Positions 53,272 through 64,000 of a stretch of 64,000 bases of DNA are shown here, in pieces. Every line of letters starts with the position of its first letter. Position 1 is the first letter of the stretch. The stretch lies in contig OZ287719.1 of the NCBI GenBank assembly GCA_965649825.1, forward strand, positions 62,001-126,000, written 5' to 3'. Made by a program: the position numbers and the translations under genes. A model generated the notes under the pieces. It worked only from the letters and a program-made list of their open reading frames with translations, did not search any database and was not told where the DNA came from. Origin of the DNA: Penicillus capitatus. Its lineage: Eukaryota; Chlorophyta.

Positions 53272-55073
53272 TGTCGCGCGGAGGCGCCGAACGAAACGAT
53301 AACAGCGGAAGTCTTTACAGGTAAATCAGAGCAAGGCGTTCAGAGGTTCAGATTGCGCATCAAATACCTGCGCGATGACGCGACTTGACGAGGCAGGTGA
53401 ATCACCCTAGCCTCAGAGCCAGAGAAAATGGCCTCGGGTGATTGATCCAGCACCGCCCAGGACGTGGACCCATCAGAAACTAGGCAGGGTCACATCGCTC
53501 GGCGACACCACGCTTCCCGCCAACTCCGAAAAACAAGTAAAGCAAACCCCCACGAAAACAACAGAATGAAATCAGTCTATGCCCGAGGTGAATCGTCGCA
53601 GCGCCGAGAAAATGGTCCATCCCGAAGATGATGATGCTTCTGTGTTTGGTTCCCCCGCTCTCTGCTGCGCATCCGATATCGTCGGATCCACTGACTCGAC
53701 CGCATTAATCCGCGCTTGCGGACAGTCCTTTGCCAGATGCCCCTTGCATCGGCACACATAACATATCCGACCGCGCTTGATGGCACCTCCGCCATCATCT
53801 GCCGCATCGGTTGCTCTCGCCCGTCGTCGGCGCGGGAACCGCCCAATGTCGTGCAAAACGCGCTTCATCTGATGCAACGTCTTCACGGTTCTCCGTCCTT
53901 CTGCCGGTCTTGTCGTCATCAACTCAGCCGTCCTTTCGCCGTTCGTCCGTACGGTTTCCTGCAGAGTCTTCACCTCGGCGGTCAAAGACTGTAGACATGG
54001 CACCAAATCAGGTGCCGAAATAAACTTTTTCTTCGCCTCTGTAAAGGCGGCATCAGTCTCTCTAAGCTTCTCATGGAGAGAGGAGGCTTCCACGCGTGCC
54101 TCGTTTGCATCTTGCTGTGCCTTGACGCTGCCTTGCTGCGCCTCGGCAAGATCCTGTTGCAGCCTCGCATTCGCCCCTGACAACCGTTCGTTTTTCACAT
54201 TCACTTCTTCCCACGCTTGCGCAGCCAAGGCGTTTTGCTGCAGCCCCTGCTCAAACTCCCGGTACAGCTCGTCGTGGAGATCTTTCCACCGTTCGCTCTC
54301 CTTGACCGCGTTAGCACATGCCGTCTGCGCTTCAGACGCGCTTCGCTGTTCGCGCCGTAGCTGCTGTTGTAGCTGCTCCCTCTCCTCGCGCAGTCGTCTC
54401 GTCGTCGCTTGCAACTCGCGCCTCTCTTGCAGCCTCGGGCAAACGTACTTGACAAAATCGTGCAGCTCTGTTGTGTCGAGCAAATATTTGTCATCGATCA
54501 CCGCGACGTAGCAACCCCGATGTGTCGCTCGCACCCTCTGAACGGCAATTCTATCCGGATACAGACTTTCATCTTCATTGAACCAGCGCAGCAGGCTCGG
54601 CTCCCAATTGGTGACGTCGTAGGACCCCTCCCCTAAGAAGTGACCTTGCTCCGTTCTTCTTTCTCTTCGCCCTTGACTCATCCTTGCTCCTGACTTCTTG
54701 AATTTCCTAGATATGTCTAGAAAATGTCTAGACAGGACTCGACTTCCCCGAAGTAAGCGCTTCAGTGCACACAGCACGCGCGCAACGTCACCGAGACGGA
54801 GTTCAAACTGAGGAGCGTTATCTCAGCTCCGAAACCATGTCGCGCGGAGGCGCCGAACGAAACGATAACAGCGGAAGTCTTTACAGGTAAATCAGAGCAA
54901 GGCGTTCAGAGGTTCAGATTGCGCATCAAATACCTGCGCGATGACGCGACTTGACGAGGCAGGTGAATCACCCTAGCCTCAGAGCCAGAGAAAATGGCCT
55001 CGGGTGATTCATCCAGCACCGCCCAGGACGTGGACCCATCAGAAACTAGGCAGGGTCACATCGCTCGGCGACA
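53272..55073 (-). mobile_element. family 3 non-autonomous Gag-only LTR element
   Basis: A 1,802-bp element with two 236-bp LTRs (53272-53507 and 54838-55073, at least one difference: GATTGATCC against GATTCATCC), TG/CA ends, ACTAC target duplications (53267-53271, 55074-55078) and a primer binding site at 54826-54837. The only ORF is Gag-like; there is no protease or polymerase. This is the layout called TR-GAG in plants. The LTR end (TCACATCGCTCGGCGACA) is shared with family 1, which could supply the enzymes. Confidence 0.92.
53572..54681 (-). CDS. family 3 Gag-like protein
   Basis: The ATG at 54681 gives 369 residues. The N-terminal 90 residues are globular and unrecognised. A long coiled coil (about 95-250) rich in Glu, Arg, Gln and Ala follows, then a basic stretch (RFPRRRRARATDAA) and a CCHC zinc knuckle (CYVCRCKGHLAKDC) near residue 320, typical of nucleocapsid. 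There is no signal peptide or transmembrane segment, unlike families 1 and 2. It may build particles alone or join those of an autonomous partner. Confidence 0.8.
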   Translation of the reverse strand: MSQGRRERRTEQGHFLGEGSYDVTNWEPSLLRWFNEDESLYPDRIAVQRVRATHRGCYVAVIDDKYLLDTTELHDFVKYVCPRLQERRELQATTRRLREEREQLQQQLRREQRSASEAQTACANAVKESERWKDLHDELYREFEQGLQQNALAAQAWEEVNVKNERLSGANARLQQDLAEAQQGSVKAQQDANEARVEASSLHEKLRETDAAFTEAKKKFISAPDLVPCLQSLTAEVKTLQETVRTNGERTAELMTTRPAEGRRTVKTLHQMKRVLHDIGRFPRRRRARATDAADDGGGAIKRGRICYVCRCKGHLAKDCPQARINAVESVDPTISDAQQRAGEPNTEASSSSGWTIFSALRRFTSGID

Positions 55074-56061
55074 ACTACAGAAGAATCCCGCGACAAATGA
55101 AACGTCCGTACAGTTCGTAACACGCTTTCGCAACTTCTGTTCTGTCCTTAAACAGCGCCCAATGGAGTGCAGTCCATCCATCGCTGTCGATCTCCTCGAT
55201 GTCTGCTCCGTCGTCCAGCAGAGCCTGTTTACGAGTGGTTCTTCTCTGAGAACCTTGTCACACTGAAGAGACGCACCTCCGCTTATTTCACGTCTCCATC
55301 CATCGCCGTCAGGTGAAAAGGAGTCGTTTCCTGTTTGTCATGTGCATGGAGCTTTGCGTTGCGCTCGAGCGGCATACGTTGTCAGTCTCCGCTGGCGCGC
55401 ATAACCTAGATCATGGTTGCACCTGGTGAAGTTCGTCCCTCTTTTGAACGGCGAGGTGTGAGGTAATGTTTCCGCCGTCCACGCCCGCGAACAACTGTGC
55501 CCCTTTCAGACAACGACACATACGTTTTTACGACGTCGCGTGAAGCTAACCGGTGATACCACGGCTGCCGGATGCCACACGGGAAGCGAGCAGAAGACAG
55601 AGCCACACGTACAGCACACGGCACCTCATGTTTACGCGAACGCGAAACGTCTATGCGGCGCAGAGGCAAAGCGTTTAGCACGGACTGGAATGCGAGGCTT
55701 GAAACAAGGCACTGACAAAGACACGTGGTCGAATTTGTAGGCTGTCTGGACTGTCCTGCGAATGCACCGGACAGCATCCTTGCGTCTCCTCCACGCATTT
55801 TCGCGCAGCATGACTCGGATGACGAAACCTCGAACGTCTTTCTCCACAGCACGGGATGAGGGCTGGGGAACGTTGATTCTCTGGCGAGTCGCTCTGTGTG
55901 ACGCTGCACGGTGTTGTGAGAATTCGCTCGAAAGGGTAAAGGAATGCGCGTTCGCGGTAGGCTGTTCGTTTGTGAAACGTACAGATCGCAATTACAATCC
56001 TGTGATCCAGCGCGTCCATTTTAATGTTCCTTTTTTCTAAGATTATTCTCATCGTATTCCA

Positions 56062-59000
56062 TCAGAACATGGGCCCACCTATCTTTCGCCGAAATGGTTG
56101 AAGAAAATCTCGATGTACGTTATAGGGGTAAGACCCGTCAGGCAGTTCGATATCCCAACGATGTTCACTACGTTTCTTTGTCAATACACAGGGAGAAACC
56201 CACTTAGAATAGAGCTTAGAGTCTAAGCGATCAACTAATTTGGAGTTGTACCAAGATACTTCCATGCCCTCGTGAATAGGAACATCTTTGACGTTCTTTG
56301 CATATCTCTTGGCAGACTGCTCGTGTGCTCTTTTGATTCTCTCGTAAGCCAGTTTCCGATCTGTTGCTAATTGCTCATTATTGGCTAGTCTGCCACTTCT
56401 ATGAATTCCTTTAAGGAGATATCTTGGACAGAAAAGAGTAGTGCAATGGACTGTTCGATTTATTTCTTGCACACATTCGTTAATGTGTTCGGTCCAGTCT
56501 CCTCTTTTCTCTTTCCAAATTCTCTTTAGACGATTGACGAAGTTCTTGTTGTACGCTTCAATTGTGCCGGCGCTTTTATGTGAATAAGGGGTGTGTGAAT
56601 GATGTCAACACCATGTCACTCACAGAAACTCTCAAACTCTTTTGAGATGAATGCTGCTCCATTGTCACACAGGATACGTTCCGGTGGGCCATTCAATGCA
56701 ATCCAGTTCTTCAGCAGCTTTATGATATGAGTAGTAGAGCACGTTTTAGATGCTTGAGCCGTGCCAGACTTGGTAAATGCATCTATTCCGGTTGCGATAA
56801 AACGATAACCATGCATTCCTCTAGGCAACGGACCGATGAAATCTAAACACAGGGTATGGTTCGGTGTCGGACTATCTGTCATCCCCAAATCTACGTTGTG
56901 TTGCAATTGTCTAAATTGCTGGCAAACATCACAAGTCTGAACGAAACTTTTGACGTCTTCGTAATCATTTTCCCACCGGGACCCATCCGATCTCAAATTC
57001 AACCACGTCTTTCTAATTCCAAAGTGGCCTTTGTGTGCTCTAGCAATCGCTTCCCTTGTTGTACCCCGAGGGTACAAACTTGGTAGCCCTGGTGTTTTTG
57101 GTTGATTTCCGAGGTCACTGGATTAGCCACTTTCCATCGACTGAGTACATCTGCAATCGCATTGTCCTTCCCTTCTACGAAACGGAAATTCAGTTTATCT
57201 AGTGAAAAATGATGCCTCAGCCAACTATACTGTCGTTGTATCCTTAAATCCTTGAACTTGTGCAAAAATGTTGGCTCCTTCAGCCACTCTATTGTAGCCT
57301 GGTTATCCGAATATACGGTAACAGTAAATCCCTTCGTCATGTAAAAACATTGCTTTAAAGCTTCCACGATCCCCATCAATTCCCCCAAAAAACTTCCTAC
57401 CTTCTCGCTTGTAGCGAACGAACCAAAAACACATGGTTGCAAAGCTGAGTTAAACAGAACGAATCCAAACTGGTTCAAAGGATTTCCACACCAATCGGTG
57501 TACAAATGAAACGGACCCACCCTCCGTAGTGTCAATCTGTATGCATTGATACACAAATCGGTCACTGTCTCCTGAAAAATCTTATTCGCTTGTTTGTAAT
57601 CATTATTTTCTCTTTTAAGAAACGGCTTCAGCTCATTCATGACATATGTGTATTTGTAGCAATATGGTGCGACTTGTTGACACAGCCCCACTGCTCTTTG
57701 AACGTCATGGCGTGATTCTACCCTTGGCAACTTCTGTAGAATGGCTTGCAGCTTGTGGTATGGGTTGATGGTGCCGTTATTCAGTTCTGTACCCAAAAAA
57801 CTCACGGAGCTCCTGAACCAATCACATTTGTGTATGTTGACCGTCAGACCATATTCATCAAAACGCTGTAATAGCAGCCTAGTCTTTTCAAAGAGATCAT
57901 TCACTGTTTCTCCACCCACTAGTATATCGTCAAAGTATCTTATCACGTCTAGTCCTTGCAGAATGTGAGTCATTCTATTATTAAAGAGCTCCGGACTTAT
58001 GTTAACACCCTGCGGAAGTCTACGGAAACCATATGTTATCCCCTTCCAATGCAATGCGAAAAACTTAGACAGACTATCGTCTATTGGTATTGAACCGTAC
58101 CCATGGACCACGTCAACAATATTAAAAACAGTCCAACTTGGATCGATTTTACTAATTGCGTCAGCTACCGGGGTTATTGTGCCACCTTGACTCCCTTTTA
58201 GATATGTGTTGATATCTCTGAAGTCAATAGTCGGTCTTATTTTCCCATTTGGTTTTCTCAAAAAGTTCAAAGGTGCCACGACTGCATGAATGGCTTCCTC
58301 CGTAGATAACACTCGAATGATCTCTTCTTCAAGTAACGACTCTATCTCTTCGGTAATCTCTTTTTCGGTCAGATCGGAAAAATAGTTTTCTCGCCAGCAA
58401 GGTTTAGGCTCAAAATTCCATACTAGATCCCTTTCGCTAACTCTAATACGTAGTAAATTCTCATTCGCTGATCTGACCTTGTCACAAAAAACATTCGGGA
58501 AGATGCCTTTTAACCTCTGTACTAAACTCATCGTATCGTGCTTATCTACTGAACTCGTCACCATTTGTATTTTCTTCGTATCGTTCTTTAATGCATGCTT
58601 CACCCCGTTAACATCGATAATCCAATCTATGTTCACCTTTCCACACACTAACTTCATTTTGCTTGTGATATGCTGTGGAACATCAGTTTGGTTGAAGATT
58701 ACTATGCTTATTTGCCCATTTGTGTAAATCTTGCAACGGCAGAATATTCCTTTATTTTGTGTGCAGTCAAAAATTGCTTTCCATTCTGCGTCTTCGGAAA
58801 ATCTAAAAGGTAAGATAATTCTTCTACTCTTAAAAGGCCCTAAAACTATACTCCTTCCTGCCACAAAGATGAGCCACCCATTTCTTTTAAAAGGAAAAAA
58901 TTCCGGTTTGATCTCCTCTGTTACATGGAGGCAACCAGCACTTGAGACTTATTTTTGTTTCCTTTTCCCCTTTTTTGTCCAATTGCGACTTATGAGAATT

Positions 59001-59245
59001 AGCTTTTTGATTTCACCCCCCTTTTCTCTTCGATTATTTGTCGCCTGCTGAAAAACAGGCTCCTCTGTCAGTTTTTTTGGCAATGATACCTGGTGAATAA
59101 GAATCTTTCTACCGTCACTATCAAAAACACAATCTTGTTCGCAATCTAAACGGAGGCCTAGCGTTTGTAAAGCTTCTAACCCCAAAATTGGCTTTGTCAC
59201 CCCCTTGCATACTAAGAACGAGAGTTTTGTTTTCCTTGTCGCCAA
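56062..59245 (-). pseudogene. family 1 Pol, copy 2, broken
   Basis: The RT/RNase H frame is open for 621 codons (56999-58864), including the position where copy 1 has TAG. It shares with copy 1 the shifted protease end, the TAA before the pre-RT domain and the frame changes around and within integrase. A private TGA at 56616-56618 truncates the integrase core after the second catalytic Asp region. Confidence 0.8.
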
Positions 59246-62152
59246 GAGAACAATCTAACGTGACTTCTCCTAAAGGTTTACTCGTGCTATTGTCAAATCC
59301 AGTTACTTCTTTGGTCGACGTTGTTTCTAAGACAAACTGATGGGTTCTAGCCAAGGATTCCGACAAAACATTGGTTTCTGCCCCGGTGTCCAACAAGAAC
59401 GAAATCTTGTTGGGAATGCCAGCAATCTTCAAAGGAAGATTGTATCGGATCAACCTTTTTTGCTTTGTCCCCGTTTCTGTATCGGTTGTCTGTACTACGT
59501 TTGTCTGAGAAACACGGTCTTTGGCCACTCTCTTTGTGCTTCTGCGTGGACAATCCCTCGCTGAGTGCCCTCTTGTTTTGCAGTGTTCGCACAAATATCC
59601 GTTTCCATTTGATTTGACCTGTTGTCTGCCGGGGAACGGAATTCTTGGCGCGCTTCGTCCATCAGATGTAAACTCGTGCAAGATTCTTTGGACCCGTGAC
59701 CACTCTTGGGCGTTGTCACAGCCAAGCGTCCCAAGTTGGGCCTGTATTCTCGGATGGGCAATATTGAAAACGCGTTCGAACGCAACCATGTACTTCTCTG
59801 GATGTCGGATCTTGTCCATTAAAGTCGTCAACCGAATCGAAAACTGGCTAATATCTTCCTTTCCTTTGGGCAACATTCTTTGCAGATCTTGGATCGCTGG
59901 ACCGAATGTAACTTGTTGCCTTTTGACTTGGTCGATATGAACATCTGGCTGTATTTCTCCCACTTCTCCTTGTGGTTGCCTTTGCACATGTTCCTGCACT
60001 CTCCGATACTGCCTCTCAAGTCGTCTGCGGTCATGATCTGTCATACCACCTCCCAGGTGCCTTCTCTCCGCTTCAATCCAGTCATTCATCGATGGGGCTC
60101 GTGCCTGCTGCCTTGGCGCCTGTGGATCCCTTCGAATTCTGTCGTCCAACTCTTCCACTCTTTGATTTAAAGTTTGAAGGCTTGATTCGATCGTGCCTTG
60201 CATCATTCGTTGTTGATTGATTACCCTTTCCTCCATCTCTTCTGCATTTCTCGCTACACCCTCTGTGAGATTGCGAATCTCTTCTCTGACTTCTTGCATC
60301 ATACGTTCCTGCCTCGCATCTCCTATAGTCGCGATTGCTTCTTCTCTCTGATGCTGCGGTTGCTGAGGAGGTTGCTGCGGTTGCTGTCCCTCCTTTCTGC
60401 CCGTCCATAAACCTTTTAGGCCTTCCCAATCGAATCTTAGGCAAAACCATGCGAATCTCATTGTCCACCATAGGCCTCGAACGATGCTTATCGCCATTCT
60501 TATCTTCCTCGCCAAATATGCGAAGATTGATCCAATCCAGTTTATGATCTTCCCTAGGACAATCATGACTCCGAGCAGTTGCCAAGCATTCTTCGTTATC
60601 ATGACCCCTCGCAGGGCCGGCCAGCCGAATATATCCCACAAGACTCCAACGGTCCACGTCACCATGTTATCTCGAGCGCCGAGGATCCACGTGACTATTC
60701 TCTCTATCCAGGTCTCTTCTCCTCGGCTAGTTTTCCATCCGTCGTTTATGTCGTCACATGCGCATTCGTCGAGGATGGACGTGATGTTTTCCATGTGGCC
60801 TTTGATGCTGTGCAATGTCTTCTTTATTTCATCTGCCATATCATCCGACATCCTGTCGTCGCTCCCGATCGTTGTCTTCTTGTGTTTATCTCCTCCTTCC
60901 GCGGTGTGATTCATCAATTTCATGAATTCGTGAGCCGTTCGGAGGAAGACCTTCATGTCTCGTTCCATTTTGGTTTCTTTCTTTGGCATGTTGTTGAGGG
61001 TCGCTGCGGTGAAGGCGGAGATTATCCCGGGTGATGATACTGCTGCGGTAACCCGCCCTCCAACCATCCAATTGACAATTCCGTGTATTCCCGTTGTCAG
61101 CACAGACTGCGTTAACACGTTGAAGGCGCGTTCTTGCAAACCTATCTCTGGCGTAACCTCCACTGGTTCCACTGTGAGCGGCCACTCGGCCTGAGGCAGA
61201 GCGTCTTCAACTCCTTGCATATTGAAGACATCTTCCGGAGTCGTCTCTGTCACTGCCTCTTGTTCCGGTGTTTTCATCGATGCTTGGCTTTCCTCACGCG
61301 TTGGCTCTAGGCTCTCTGTAGATTCTTCTATCGTCACTTCTGGTTCCTCGGCCTTGGCTGGGTCTTCTGCAAACTCTTCGATCGTCGCCTCCGGTTCATC
61401 TACCCGGGCCCTCTGATAATCATCTTTGGAGATCGGCACGGCCTCTTCAAATCTTCGACGTAGGGCCCTTGCGATCGAGACACGGGTTTCGTTGTCTTCG
61501 CTATCCCCGACTATCATTTCATATACTCGATGCCGCGCTGTCTCTAGAAGCTCCTTCGGTCGCCATTCCCTATCGGATGGTGTCCCACTCACTACTAAGA
61601 AAAGCAAACTGTTTGTGGTTTTTATCGTTTTTCCGTCCCAAGTAAGTGATCCTCCCTCTGACAGAACATTGACAAGAACCTTCGCCTCACTCAGGGTCAT
61701 TCCCTGTAGAGCATCGTATACGATGACGCTGTTTGGACATCCACCGATCGCATCAATGATCGTTTTTTGCGTCTGTCCTCCAAGATCCTCGTGTTCTTCA
61801 CTGTGTCCCTTTATGCAGTGCATGCAGTCTTCCATGTGCGATTTTTTTCGGTGCTCATTGTTCTGAGCCGTTCCGAGATGCTGTCACACTTGTTTGTTGT
61901 GCAGTACAAGATTACTGCCACGGCCTTTCTCTCTCCTGTTTCGTGGAGCAGTTGTAGATCCAGATTTCTTTTTGTACCGAAAATGTAGTCGTCTGTCCAG
62001 TCGCCTTGTCCGTGTACGAAGTGTCGGATGGTCTCAAGTGTGGTCTTTCTGACATCTGAAAGGTCAGCAGATTGGTGACCCCAAAGTGCAGTCACCCAGA
62101 ATAGGCTCAATCCGAAGAGGAGCAGGCCATGCAAACCTCGCTCCGAAACCAT
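59121..62152 (-). pseudogene. family 1 Gag-protease, copy 2, frameshifted
   Basis: Equivalent to 26295-29327, but a one-base deletion near 61,845 breaks the frame after residue 113, just ahead of the Walker B-like strand. Downstream of the break 904 codons remain open, covering the rest of the torsin-like region, the membrane segments, coiled coil, CCHC knuckle and protease site. Amino-acid differences from copy 1 are concentrated in the acidic linker. Confidence 0.8.
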
Positions 62153-62433
62153 GTTGTGAGAATTCGCTCGAAAGGGTAAAGGAATGTGTCGCCGGTCGGC
62201 CGAGCAGAAAACAATACACAGCGGAAGACTCTTACATTAATCGGAGCAAGGTCTTGAGTGTTCAGAATGTGTCCTTATGTATGCGCGCGGTGACGCGACG
62301 TTCCTAGGCAGGTGAATCATCGTGCTGTCAAAACCACAGAAAAGGGCCCTTTGTCCCGTAGGACAAGACAGGCAGCGTTCCTTGGCACGGATAACCCCCG
62401 CAGAACAAGACAGTGTCACATCGCTCGGCGACA
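62152..62433 (-). repeat. 5' LTR of family 1 copy 2
   Basis: 282 bp, the counterpart of 29327-29608. Confidence 0.8.
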
Positions 62434-63145
62434 CTCGTCGTCGTCGGCCAGGGCGAATTCCCGATCGAACACACACGGTTGCACAAGGAAAAGCTTACAA
62501 AACGTCATGAGCCCCAGGGCTTTTATCCGGTCCACGCGATGGACAGGTGAGTCACCCACCTCTCAGCACCATAGAACGAGGACCCCTCATGGCCCCCGTC
62601 TCCCTTGACACGACTCCTGAGTACCCCTTTCAAGCCCGACCCCCTCCCCACCGAGGCAGTCCCATCGCTGCAGCGAGGCCATCACATCGCCAACTCCAAA
62701 TCTTGGCGACATGTCCATCGATCCATTCTCCTCTTCGTATTCTTTGCTCGTCGACTTCGCATAGGGCAGTCCATCGTGGAAATGCCCTCCGCTGGCCACC
62801 TGTCCATCTGCGTTCGTCCGTGCCAGGACGTAAAATCAAGATCAATAGCGACCATGAAGGCGCGTGGTTGAATCATCCAGTATGTGTCTGCGCTGTCATA
62901 CAATTGTCGGTCACATCAAGATAGCAAGCAATCTCGTCGAATGGTTCTGTAGACGCGCACCACGCTTTGTTTTCTAGCCTTGCATGCCGACGCAACAGAC
63001 ATGACGTGGGGAGTAAGTATCAAGACAGTAACGAATCTGATAGAAAGAAAAACCTCTATCGCCCAATCAGCGACCTGTCGGAGGATACTTTGGACGCGCC
63101 TTTTAGTGACAACTAAGTCAGAATCCAGGCTTTTATCGTGCGAAA

Positions 63146-63219
63146 GCGCCCTCGTGGTGTAATGGTTGGCGCACTTGAAGTTTTCTCAAGAGGCGTGGGT
63201 TCGAATCCCGCCGAGGCGC
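63146..63219 (+). other. tRNA-like sequence, second copy
   Basis: Counterpart of 30321-30398 without the TGCG insertion, so the T stem spacing is closer to a real tRNA. Base 33 is still G and the acceptor still has a bulge. The rest of 62,434-64,000 shows no gene. Confidence 0.5.
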
Positions 63220-64000
63220 CCCGTGAGTCACTCGGGTGATAATGACTGGCCGGAGGGTGAAGCGGCGACTCATCATGATCAAGAAAATCAGAAGATTGTG
63301 CAATTAAGACGCGGGTCAAGTCCAGACCGGAGCATGCGGTTATACGTGAGGTGGACGACGAATCGTCGCAGACGCTGTGAGACATGTGAAGCGACGGATG
63401 GAAGCACGAGTCTTCTAATTGAACGATTGAACGATGAATTGACAATGGGCGTCGGGTTGCTGATATGCTAATTAAGCGCATGCAACTGTAAAAATCCAAA
63501 TCGAATCGAATCGTGCGAAAGCCATGGTGAGCCGAACTAACGCGCGTAGCGGAGACGAAACAAAACGGCAACACGCAAAGAATTGATAAAATTACAGTTC
63601 GGCCGTTTCCCCGGAAGCTCTCGCCGATCACACATACGATGAACAAAAGCACAAGGCGCGTCTGAGCCTCTTATTTCTTCGGTGTACCTTGACTCGTTTG
63701 GCGCAGAACGTCCCTCGTCTTCCGTCCTCGCGTTGCACGCAGGTCGCCTCGGAGTCTTCTCACGTCTCCTCGAGAGTCCATCCATTCCGTCCACTGCAGC
63801 CAGCTGGTTCACGCCAAAAAAAAGAAAAAAGGCAAAAAGATAGAGAAAGATGAAGGTGAGTGGATGCAGCAACCGACGCAGTCTTTTGCGCCGGCAGCTT
63901 TAGGGCTAGGGTGACTGCTCAGTCAAGGTGACCGAACAGTTTCGACGGCGCCACCCGTCTCATCAGACCCCTTAAGAGTATTTGCCGATTTAGCGCTATC

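Larger units (their letters stand above)
52482..55629 (-). pseudogene. ankyrin-repeat gene, copy C, interrupted by family 3 element
   Basis: The same gene model as copies A and B: signal peptide from the ATG at 55629, conserved tail ending at 52482. It is disabled twice: the first repeat has the TAA seen in copy A (about 55,283), and a 1.8-kb LTR element is inserted at 53272-55073. The part 3' of the insertion (52,482-53,271) follows copy B in most variable positions, while the part 5' of it (55,079-55,629) follows copy A. The gene is thus a recombinant. Confidence 0.8.
55912..62433 (-). mobile_element. family 1 LTR retroelement, copy 2
   Basis: The same layout as copy 1: LTR at 62152-62433, primer binding site at 62136-62151, Gag-protease, Pol, and only the last 35 bp of the 3' LTR (55912-55946). 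Because junctions are the same as in copy 1, this copy arose by duplication of the chromosomal segment, not by retrotransposition. Confidence 0.85.
55079..64000. repeat. segmental duplication, second copy
   Basis: Near-identical to 22252-31180. Small differences are scattered through it, denser around 61,080-61,400, and include several one-base indels. It continues to the window end. Confidence 0.9.

Overview
The window is from the nuclear genome of a microbial eukaryote. Genes are interrupted by short introns (about 37 to 62 nt), and the products include a mitochondrial-type carrier, eIF2B delta, ribosomal protein uS8, a nuclear-type tRNA-Leu and the ciliary protein IFT54. IFT54 implies a flagellated stage at some point in the life cycle. 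I cannot place the lineage further from sequence alone. Exon structures were derived by hand; for the receptor kinase, carrier, helicase, acyl-CoA synthetase, BolA-like and small acidic genes the proposed exons sum to an exact multiple of three.

The window has two compartments. Bases 1 to about 15,740 are gene dense, with intergenic gaps of about 30 to 220 bp apart from one of about 0.7 kb: a voltage-gated channel (partial), tRNA-Leu, a receptor-like TKL kinase, a SAM-type carrier, IFT54, a small acidic protein, a YTHDC2/NIH-like DExH helicase with inserted ankyrin repeats, a long-chain acyl-CoA synthetase, eIF2B delta, uS8 and a BolA3-like protein. Many introns here share a short core, AAAAGAGTGAG, in either orientation, and some also carry GTCACATCA.

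From about 16 kb to the end the sequence is repeat rich. It holds a family of secreted ankyrin-repeat genes in which each repeat is one exon (16.7-18.7, 21.5-22.8, 45.2-46.5, 49.1-51.6 and 52.5-55.6 kb, plus a truncated fragment at 44.2-44.7 kb), three LTR-retroelement families, a segmental duplication of at least 8.9 kb (22.25-31.18 kb copied at 55.08-64.0 kb), satellites and minisatellites.

The retroelements are the most unusual content. Family 1 (23.1-29.6 and 55.9-62.4 kb, minus strand) and family 2 (37.0-42.6 kb, plus strand) both encode a Gag-protease polyprotein that starts with a signal peptide and carries transmembrane segments ahead of the zinc-finger and protease parts. That would make Gag an ER-inserted membrane protein. 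In family 1 the putative luminal part resembles a degenerate torsin-type AAA+ domain. Family 2 looks recently active: identical-looking 386-bp LTRs, 5-bp target duplications, intact ORFs and a textbook -1 frameshift signal; it interrupts a host repeat-protein gene. Family 3 (53.3-55.1 kb) is a Gag-only non-autonomous element that sits in an ankyrin gene. All three families share a 12-nt primer binding site.
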